Assembly: GCA_021797675.1 (NCBI GenBank) | Contig: JAJZZH010000078.1 | Location: 1-33,409 of the forward strand | Direction of reading: 5' to 3' | From: Bacillota bacterium | Lineage (GTDB): Bacteria > Bacillota > Sulfobacillia > Sulfobacillales > Sulfobacillaceae | DNA length: 33,409 bases | Shown here: positions 1 to 5,508 of the stretch, piece by piece | Layout: every line of letters starts with the position of its first letter | How positions within the stretch are numbered: the stretch's first letter is position 1 | Program-made: the position numbers and the translations under genes | Notes under the pieces: generated by a model | Database searches by the model: none | What the model saw: only the letters and a program-made list of their open reading frames with translations | Told to the model about the DNA's origin: nothing

Positions 1-65
1 CACGCGACCTTCCGGGGTGGCCGTCCCCATTTTTCATTCCTGTGGGTGCCCCGAACCCGGGGCAT
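1..65 (-). CDS. Possible 5' end of a gene leaving the window
   Basis: An ATG at 65-63 on the minus strand is preceded, five to six bases away, by a good Shine-Dalgarno stretch (AAAGGAGA, plus-strand positions 71-78). The frame stays open to the window edge and gives about 21 basic, Arg/Lys/Gly-rich residues. No family can be named from so little sequence. A seven-pair hairpin at 47-64 lies inside it. The only support is the ribosome binding site plus an open frame, so it could be chance. Confidence 0.28.
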   Translation of the reverse strand, partial: MPRVRGTHRNEKWGRPPRKVA

Positions 66-262
66 GGACGTCTCCTTTCGGAACCGTTCTCGATTACCTC
101 ATCGTCGGGGTCTCTGAATAGCTTGCGCGAATCCCGCTGAACCCATTGCCTAACGGCCCTAGTTGCCCGTATACCCAATCATTGATTCCCCTTCCTGTCA
201 CCCGTCTGGCCACCATATAGCCCACTGGACGCGCCATACACTTGTGACGCGGACTTAACCAT

Positions 263-291
263 TTGCCGCCACACCTTTTGAGTTGTATACT
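263..291 (+). promoter_or_regulatory. Sigma-A-type promoter of hicA, possibly leaderless
   Basis: TTGCCG at 263-268 and TATACT at 286-291 are separated by exactly 17 bases. The expected transcription start (about 298-299) coincides with the GTG start codon of hicA at 299, and no Shine-Dalgarno sequence lies upstream of that GTG. A leaderless toxin mRNA is therefore plausible; this is inferred from spacing only. Confidence 0.5.
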
Positions 292-298
292 GTTCATA

Positions 299-568
299 GT
301 GAACGGCAAAGCGGTCGTCAAATACTTGCAAGAGCGAGGATGGGTCGTCGATCGGATTCACGGCTCACATTTCATCATGGTCAAGGACGGACATCGGCCC
401 ATTCCGGTGCCTGTCCATGGATCCCAAGATTTGCCGCTCGGGTTAGTTCGGGGCATTATCCGGGAAGCGAAGGACGAAGGAGGAATGATGAATGGTGGAA
501 CGCGTGCCTTTACGATGCTGGGCGGACGAGAATGTCTGGTTCGTGCAAGGTCTGCCACCCTGGGATAA
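299..568 (+). CDS. hicA: HicA-family mRNA interferase toxin
   Basis: Small protein (89 residues from the GTG at 299) matching the HicA dsRBD-like fold: an N-terminal helix with NGKAVVKYLQERGW, then the diagnostic GSH motif with the catalytic His at residue 24, a basic strand rich in His/Pro, and a closing helix with LVRGIIREA. HicA toxins cleave mRNA in the cytoplasm and are neutralised by HicB. The start at 299 is chosen because homology begins there and a promoter sits just upstream; an ATG at 263 in the same frame would add residues overlapping that promoter. The C-terminal 26 codons overlap hicB and look like extra sequence beyond the usual family length. The gene is followed by its antitoxin in another frame. 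Confidence 0.8.
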   Translation: MNGKAVVKYLQERGWVVDRIHGSHFIMVKDGHRPIPVPVHGSQDLPLGLVRGIIREAKDEGGMMNGGTRAFTMLGGRECLVRARSATLG

Positions 569-1001
569 TGTGCTAACGTATGGTTCTGATCGGGAGGACG
601 CCGTCCATCAGGCACAAGACGCCTTAAGTGGGGTGTTGGCCGCCTGGTTAGATCACGGTGACCCCATTCCGGAGGTGCCAATCCCCGCAGTGGGAGACGA
701 CATTATCTGGGTGGCCCCGGATCTGCGCGTTATGGTCCCGCTTTGGATCCGGCAGACCCGGGAAGCAGCGGGTTTGACGCAAGGGAAATTAGCAACCCGC
801 CTCGGGGTGACCTACCAGGCCATCCAAAAATGGGAGCGGTCGGGTGCGAATCCTACCATTGGCACCCTGCAACGGGTGGCCCAAGCCTTGGGTCATGAGG
901 CCATGATTTCCTTTCACCTGAACTTTTCGACAGCGTCACCGGGCGAGCTCCTTGCCAAACCTGAACCAGCCCCCACGGCTAAAGCCCCAGGGGGGTTCTA
1001 A
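492..1001 (+). CDS. hicB: HicB-family antitoxin with XRE DNA-binding domain; C-terminus formed by an IS end
   Basis: 169 residues. The first ~65 resemble the partially degraded RNase H-like HicB fold that binds HicA; residues ~79-135 are an XRE helix-turn-helix (RQTREAAGLTQGKLA ... VTYQAIQKWERSG), the DNA-binding half used for autoregulation. An AGGAGG at 478-483 precedes the ATG at 492 by eight bases. Two in-frame-with-hicA ATGs at 485 and 488 do not lead into HicB homology. Odd point: the last ~13 codons (Pro/Ala-rich, ending GGF) lie on a hairpin at 970-995 typical of the right end of TnpB elements, so the native C-terminus has probably been replaced or trimmed by the insertion at 1006-2604. 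The core domains appear intact, so function may be kept. Confidence 0.75.
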   Translation: MVERVPLRCWADENVWFVQGLPPWDNVLTYGSDREDAVHQAQDALSGVLAAWLDHGDPIPEVPIPAVGDDIIWVAPDLRVMVPLWIRQTREAAGLTQGKLATRLGVTYQAIQKWERSGANPTIGTLQRVAQALGHEAMISFHLNFSTASPGELLAKPEPAPTAKAPGGF

Positions 1002-1010
1002 AAACTTAAG
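965..1010 (-). ncRNA. Candidate 3' end of a TnpB guide RNA (omega RNA) / right-end hairpin
   Basis: On the minus strand, directly after the tnpB stop codon, a GTTTTTAG motif is followed by a stem-loop with GGGGCTTTAGCC at its core. TnpB guide RNAs are normally made from the 3' end of tnpB through such a right-end hairpin, with the guide taken from flanking host DNA. Here the guide would be read from about position 965 downward, inside hicB. The scaffold's 5' limit cannot be seen. The hairpin is observed; the RNA is inferred. Confidence 0.42.
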
Positions 1011-2604
1011 CCTTCGCCCTCTCGGCACCTTCCACGAGGCTTGCGTCCCCGCATCCGCCGTGTTGGAACCCGGCAGGAATTCTTTCTCGGGCGTCCCGCT
1101 CTGACTCGAACCGCTGAAACAGCGGCCAAAGGACGAGGGCCTCGACCCTCGACTCGCAGGTTGGTTTTGGGTTGCCTGCCACCAAGCCGTCCTGAAGCGG
1201 TTCCGCACCTGGCCAAGCCTCGGAAGCCTTGGCGACTTGGAGGGTATCGTCCCGCACAAAGCGGGCCAAATAGGCGCTGAAGCGATCGCGTTGCATCACC
1301 ACGCCGCAGACACCGCAATGCACGCGCTCGGACAATCGCTGGAGCGCGCGCCGCCCGCAGACGCAGGTTTGCGACAAGGCCGTCGTCCGGGGGTTGAATT
1401 CGATGACCAGCCCACCGGCTCTTTCAGCCTTGCGGGCGAGGATCGTCAGAAACACCCAAGGAGCCCGAACGCCGATGGATCGGCCCAACATTTTCTGAAA
1501 AGCTTTGTAGGACAACTTTTCCGTTTTAAAGACCATGCCGTGCGTGAGAAACGTATTGGCCATCGGCCCGTGTACGGTTCGCCGGTGGGCCGCTTCCCGG
1601 CGAAATAACTCCGCCAAGCGCGCTTTGGTGTGCCGTTGTCGCCGACTCGTCTTGGTAGAGCGTTTGCCCTTAATAGCCCGCCCCCGAGCATCATAGCAAT
1701 CGGGCTTGTTGGCCCGTCGCTGGCGGTCTAGATGGCGTTGCAACCGGCGAATGGCGGCGTGATCGCGCACCACGTCGGCAGCAAACGCTTCCAGATCGGC
1801 GGATGTCTGTCCCGCCCGGGCAATCGTGGAGGGGCCAATGTCCAAGCCCTGGGTTTCGGTGCCCCAGGGATGACGAAACCGGCCTGTTTTCGGATCAAGC
1901 TTGCGCATCGGCAGTCCCTTGCACACCCATTGGGCGAACCAACGGACACGACCTCGGATGGTGCGCCGGACCGGCCGAACGTACTTGCTGCGCTGCGTGA
2001 GCCCATAGGCGATGACCGGTTCGCGATCCGCGTGTTTCTTCATCGGCAGAACCAACGATCGCCAGTGCAGCGCGTTCTCCCGCCAGCGCAAGCTCGCTTG
2101 GTTGGACTTGCCTTCCAAACTGCCGATCTGATGGAGACCCCGCTTCCCTTTGAACCGGAACTTTTTGGCGTGGCCGAGGGCCATCCGGTTGACGGCTTGG
2201 AATGTCCGCTTCGTAAGGGTCTGGCCGATGACCGCATCGACATGATCGCCAATCCAGGAGTGATGGATCTGGGTGGCGTACTGCGAGAGTGCCGATGCGG
2301 TGAAGTCCACAGCCTTGCGGGCCATGGCGAAGGTGATCGCCCGTTCCACCGGGTGATCCCGGGAAATATCCCGCTTGGCCGCTTGACAGAGCGTGGATTC
2401 CCGCAACAACTGCAACCGCCGCAGCCCTTTCCCCAGGAGCGCATTGTAGAGGTGTCGCGCCGCCTCGAACCGTATCATCAGCCGTCGTTCCTGCGCCGGG
2501 GTGACCCGCAGGGGGACTTCGCAGACAAAGGGCGGCGTGGTGGCGCGACCGTGTTTAGACGGACGGATTTTCGATGGTTGGGTGGATGACGGCAAGCGGG
2601 ACAC
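1006..2604 (-). CDS. tnpB: Long TnpB-family RNA-guided nuclease (OrfB, zinc ribbon)
   Basis: 532 residues, longer than the ~400 usual for TnpB. The RuvC-like centre is recognisable: Asp255 in GLDIGPSTIA, Glu362 in KTEKLSYKAF and Asp440 in MQRDRFSAYLARF. Between the last two is a four-Cys zinc ribbon (Cys414, Cys416, Cys430, Cys433). A basic Arg/Lys-rich helical region (~285-345) precedes motif II. TnpB proteins are RNA-guided DNA nucleases that help retain their element. The longest frame opens with GTG at 2604, but its Shine-Dalgarno overlaps the codon; TTG at 2595 has GGGAGG eight bases upstream and fits better. The C-terminal ~80 residues beyond motif III are an unusual acidic/Arg-rich tail. 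All catalytic residues are present, so it may be active. Confidence 0.85.
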   Translation of the reverse strand: MSRLPSSTQPSKIRPSKHGRATTPPFVCEVPLRVTPAQERRLMIRFEAARHLYNALLGKGLRRLQLLRESTLCQAAKRDISRDHPVERAITFAMARKAVDFTASALSQYATQIHHSWIGDHVDAVIGQTLTKRTFQAVNRMALGHAKKFRFKGKRGLHQIGSLEGKSNQASLRWRENALHWRSLVLPMKKHADREPVIAYGLTQRSKYVRPVRRTIRGRVRWFAQWVCKGLPMRKLDPKTGRFRHPWGTETQGLDIGPSTIARAGQTSADLEAFAADVVRDHAAIRRLQRHLDRQRRANKPDCYDARGRAIKGKRSTKTSRRQRHTKARLAELFRREAAHRRTVHGPMANTFLTHGMVFKTEKLSYKAFQKMLGRSIGVRAPWVFLTILARKAERAGGLVIEFNPRTTALSQTCVCGRRALQRLSERVHCGVCGVVMQRDRFSAYLARFVRDDTLQVAKASEAWPGAEPLQDGLVAGNPKPTCESRVEALVLWPLFQRFESERDARERIPAGFQHGGCGDASLVEGAERAKA

Positions 2605-2693
2605 CTCCCACGGTTAAAACACCCCAATCCCCCATAGGTTGATTATACAGCACGATGACATCTAATGCAAGACGGACGAACCGCTAAAAACTC

Positions 2694-2752
2694 TTGGCCC
2701 TAACGGGCCAATGGGCTTATATCCCCAGGCGTAAACGCCGGGGCTTTACGCC
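2694..2752. repeat. Left-end palindromes of the TnpB element with two alternative folds
   Basis: A perfect 7-bp hairpin (TTGGCCC/GGGCCAA, loop TAAC) lies at 2694-2711. Next, 2723-2743 can fold as CCCC-A-GGCGT/ACGCC-GGGG, while 2728-2752 can instead form GGCGTAAA/TTTACGCC around a nine-base loop; the two folds exclude each other. Subterminal imperfect palindromes are expected at IS200/IS605-type ends. The rest of the gap to 2989 shows no convincing gene. Confidence 0.5.
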
Positions 2753-2989
2753 CAAATTTGGTAATACGGATCGTCCCCCCTTTCGACGGACTCCGGACTC
2801 GGTTCGTCACCGCTGTTCGGCGGCGGGCCGGTGTTCTGGAGGCGGAACGGATGCGCTGTCGAAGCACGGATCCGCCCCGCAACGGTCATCGCATTCTGCG
2901 GGATCTCGACGCTAGTTGCCATGCCGCCAAGAAGGCGTATGAAGATGACAAATATCCTTTTGACGGTCCCCGAGGGAGATTATGGTAGC

Positions 2990-3163
2990 ATGACCGAGAA
3001 CAATCATCGCCAACAACTGCTTTGCATCTCGATTGATCAGGGACGCGCGCTTCTGATCCGTAGATTTGTTGTTCAGCAAAACACCTCCGCGATTTATGGC
3101 GTAGTTGAAGGAACCGGACCCAGTCCGTCGAACTTCAGCCTAGTCGGTGGGAAAGGAAGGTAG
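2990..3163 (+). CDS. Small hypothetical protein, first gene of a broken operon
   Basis: 57 codons from an ATG at 2990, with a purine-rich GAGGGAGA about ten bases upstream as ribosome binding site. The product is a soluble-looking small protein with a beta-strand-like centre (LLCISIDQGRALLIRRF); no family is recognised. Its stop codon is six bases upstream of the inferred original GTG start (3170) of the next gene, and the GGAAAGGAAGG at its 3' end would serve as that gene's ribosome binding site, so the two look like a translationally coupled pair. Lower GC than the core genes suggests transfer with the accessory island. Confidence 0.45.
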   Translation: MTENNHRQQLLCISIDQGRALLIRRFVVQQNTSAIYGVVEGTGPSPSNFSLVGGKGR

Positions 3164-3172
3164 CGTGGTGTG

Positions 3173-3298
3173 CTAGGAGCATGTCCATTAATTCGAATCA
3201 TGCCAACCGTATCCACAATATATGGTACCGTTTCCAGAAACTGTGGAATATATTGTAGTTTTGCACGTGCTCATGGGGATTTATGGACAAGCTCCTAG
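3173..3298. mobile_element. MITE family 1, copy A (CTAG target duplication)
   Basis: 118-bp element (3177-3294) with ~16-bp terminal inverted repeats (GAGCATGTCCATTAAT left; GAGCTTGTCCATAAAT as read from the right end), flanked by perfect CTAG duplications at 3173-3176 and 3295-3298. The interior is itself palindromic: ACAATATAT pairs with ATATATTGT and a GTTT/AAAC core closes the loop. No coding capacity. It shares terminal repeats, but not the interior, with copies B (27666-27793) and C (31791-31914). The mobilising transposase is not in the window. Confidence 0.75.
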
Positions 3299-3612
3299 AA
3301 GAATTCAGACATCAACCGATCGTATTTGAAGGAGTACCGGGACTGCAAGCAGCCGCCATCGGTTTGCGTTATACACTTAACGGCAATCTTACGTCTCCAA
3401 CCACGACGCTTGAGCTTGTGGTGCGGGCCACTGAAGCTCAGCACATACGTTTCATGCCAGAAAAGGAAGATGATCCGATCTACATCACATCAACGATTAA
3501 TGTGATGTATCGACGCAACAGTGCGTCCTCTTATTACGTAGTCATTCGTACAACCCAAAACCACTTGCTCCTTGACGCCGATCAATATTGGGAGCCGGAT
3601 CAGTGGGAAACG

Positions 3613-3812
3613 TTTCGGAAAAAATCCTTATTTGCACATTGTTGATGCAAAATCCTTAATCCATGTGGGAGAACGAGCGGTACCTTAGCGTTTTTCGCGT
3701 ATTTAATGCAAGAATTTCTGCTCTTGGACATGTGCTTTGACACCTCCGCTGTTAGGATGCCAAAATCGTATCATCAATTGCAACACTGTGCAAATAAGGA
3801 TTTTTTTCGGAA
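3613..3812. mobile_element. MITE family 2 with 8-bp target duplication
   Basis: 184-bp element (3621-3804) with ~24-bp near-perfect terminal inverted repeats starting AAAATCCTTATTTGCACA and differing by one base over that length. It is flanked by TTTCGGAA at 3613-3620 and 3805-3812, which I read as the target-site duplication. AT-richer than its surroundings and without a transposase gene. Element plus one duplication is 192 bp, a multiple of three, so excision restores the frame of the host gene. Only one copy is seen in this window. Confidence 0.75.
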
Positions 3813-4007
3813 AGCCTCCCAAACACTATTGGTGCTAGGCATATTGGACAATGACTATCGCCTGATCCCCTCTGTGGGGCTCGTGGAAGTGGCTCAAGGC
3901 CACATCTTTTGGAATCTCCGACCTGCCTAGACGTGGTTGTTCCAAGCCCGCCGCAGATGCGGCCAGCCCTGTATCTTGGGGTGGCCGGCCGGATCGGCGG
4001 ACGGAGT

Positions 4008-4797
4008 TTAATACCCGATCGGCGTCGCAATCACATAGTAATCCGTCCCGTTGATCGTCACGTCCGCCTGGGCGCTGCGTTTGTAAGTGTCCGTGCGATA
4101 ATGGATTGTCGAGCACTGCTTGTGGGGATGTTTCTTGGTCGTGGTGTACTGACAGGCCGCCTTCGCTTTCCACGCCACCGTGAGCGAATACGTGCGCCCG
4201 ATGTTCGCATACTGCAGATTCGGCGGATAGCCGTGCCAGGATTCCAAGATGTGGCCGGCGGCGGCGTACCGTCCGATTTGCAGCAAATGCAGCGTCTTGG
4301 GAAAGTAATTGTAGAGATTGCCCGTGTGGGGCACGTACCCGGGATTCCCCGGCGCGGCGGGCACGCCTTGCGTATACGGCAAGCTTGCGGTCAGGGTCAC
4401 ATGATCCACGGTGTCGATGGACGGCAGGGTCGGCGGCGGAACCTGCAACTGCAGTTGGATGGTATCGCCAAATTTGGCTCCGTAGTCCGAATTTTGCACA
4501 AACCACGCGGCAGAGTTGCCCGACAGCGTCGGAGGAATGGTGCAGGTATGCCACACCTGAAAACTACTGCTGGTGGGCACCGTGCCGCCGTTGTATCCGG
4601 TGTTGACCACAGGTCAGAGTCAGCGTCCCCAGCGCGGAGTTTTGACTTTTCGGCTGGGTTGGCTGCACCGTCACGGTGGCGGTGCCCGACACCGATTGTC
4701 CGAGTTCATCGATGGCCGTGACCGTCACCGGTATGCGCCTGCCGAACCGAAATCGGTTGACGCCGGGGAGAAAATTTGCGAGAGTGAAGGTATATTC
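4008..4797 (-). pseudogene. Decayed secreted protein with an Ig-like repeat
   Basis: The 3' part (4610-4008, 200 codons from a GTG) is Thr/Tyr/Pro-rich and reads like an extracellular beta-sheet domain with several Cys. Upstream, in another frame, 4795-4610 encodes a typical bacterial Ig/cadherin-like strand pattern (IPVTVTAIDELGQSVSG, TATVTVQP) leading to TLTLTCG. The two parts join at about 4605 by a single-base shift. A stop codon at about 4797 closes the frame, and no signal peptide remains, so the gene is truncated at its 5' end and frameshifted. The original product was probably a cell-wall or exported protein; the exact family is unknown. Confidence 0.5.
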
Positions 4798-4834
4798 CTA
4801 ACAACTATGGCGCACGGAAGAAGCGATCGCAGGC

Positions 4835-5437
4835 ATGACCACCTTGAAGCAGCCAACGACTTTGGTTAGAGGCTTGGCTGAGGGAATCTCCGTCATCTTC
4901 AATCCTTTAGTGTTTTGCAGCCTGTTCTTCGCCACCCTGGCGGTTCGGCATCGCCCGTGGTTGGCGCCGCTCTCCGTCTTGTGGACGGCATTGGTGGCAG
5001 CCCCCGCCCTGTTGCTCGGATTTGGCGTGCGCCGGGGATGGTGGTCCGACCTGGATGTTTCCCAACTGCACGAGCGAAGGACGTATATGCCTTGGGTTCT
5101 AGCTGCCGCCGGGCTCGCCAGTGCCTTAGCTTGGGGCTTTGGGTTTCCGCCCCCCTTGAAATGGTCCATCGACAGCATATTCTTCTGGCTGGTTATATCA
5201 GTAGCCGTCGGCGTGGCGTGGAAAATCTCTCTGCATGCGGGCGGCAGCACGGGCATTGTCGCCCTCGCCTACATCATCTTGGGCTGGCGATGGGGCTTGG
5301 CCCTTACCTGGGTCCCCATCGCGGTTGGCTGGGCACGCGTCCGGCTTGCCTGCCATACTCCGTTTCAGGTGTTGGCCGGCGCCGTAGCTGGCGGTGCCGC
5401 GGTGACGGTCGTGTGGCTGGTTCATCCTGGCATTTAG
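4835..5437 (+). CDS. PAP2-superfamily membrane phosphatase
   Basis: 200-residue integral membrane protein with about five hydrophobic segments. Two of the three PAP2 signature motifs are visible: SLHAGGSTG (SxxH-type, around residues 132-140) and RVRLACHTPFQVLAG (R-x5-H, around 168-182); the first K-x6-RP-like motif is not clear. Family members remove phosphate from lipid pyrophosphates or phosphatidates at the membrane; undecaprenyl-pyrophosphate recycling is possible but not shown. The ATG at 4835 is the first in frame after a stop at ~4797; its ribosome binding site is weak. The gene is convergent with recG and seems monocistronic. Confidence 0.7.
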   Translation: MTTLKQPTTLVRGLAEGISVIFNPLVFCSLFFATLAVRHRPWLAPLSVLWTALVAAPALLLGFGVRRGWWSDLDVSQLHERRTYMPWVLAAAGLASALAWGFGFPPPLKWSIDSIFFWLVISVAVGVAWKISLHAGGSTGIVALAYIILGWRWGLALTWVPIAVGWARVRLACHTPFQVLAGAVAGGAAVTVVWLVHPGI

Positions 5438-5508
5438 GCATTTAGCAGCCACGCCTCAACGAACGACCGGGGGACGTCTCAATCGCGGCCACCTTGGGAC
5501 GCGGCGGT

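Larger units (their letters stand above)
965..2752 (-). mobile_element. TnpB-only (IS1341-like, IS200/IS605-related) element
   Basis: One tnpB gene on the minus strand between structured ends, with no TnpA (Y1 transposase) next to it. Right end: hairpin 970-995 with a GGC/GCC inner stem, TAAA loop and CCCCC/GGGGG outer stem. Left end: hairpins at 2694-2711 and 2723-2743. A 9-bp sequence, CTAAAAACT, occurs near both ends (998-1006 and 2684-2692) as a subterminal repeat. The outer boundaries cannot be fixed without an empty site, since this class makes no target duplication. The element probably needs a TnpA in trans. Confidence 0.6.
3170..3930 (+). pseudogene. Unknown 2-gene-operon protein interrupted by two short mobile elements
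   Basis: Removing the element at 3177-3294 plus one CTAG copy joins GTG (3170) directly to CTA-GAA-GAA-TTC in the frame that now starts at ATG 3283. Removing 3621-3804 plus one 8-bp duplication joins WETFRK to ASQTLLVLGILDN without a frameshift. The restored protein is about 148 residues. In the present sequence a truncated 120-residue product could be made from ATG 3283, which lies inside the terminal repeat of the first element and ends in the second element at 3645; the remaining C-terminal part is stranded at 3813-3930. The protein has no motif I recognise; it is soluble, with alternating strand-like stretches (TTTLELVVRATEA, SYYVVIRTTQNHLLL). Confidence 0.65.

Noticed and set aside
1732-2589. 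Long plus-strand open frame opposite tnpB
   Set aside because: It is the antisense shadow of a gene with clear catalytic motifs.
998-2692. CTAAAAACT copies as a target-site duplication of the TnpB element
   Set aside because: The structured ends extend beyond both copies and this element class does not duplicate its target; a subterminal repeat fits better.
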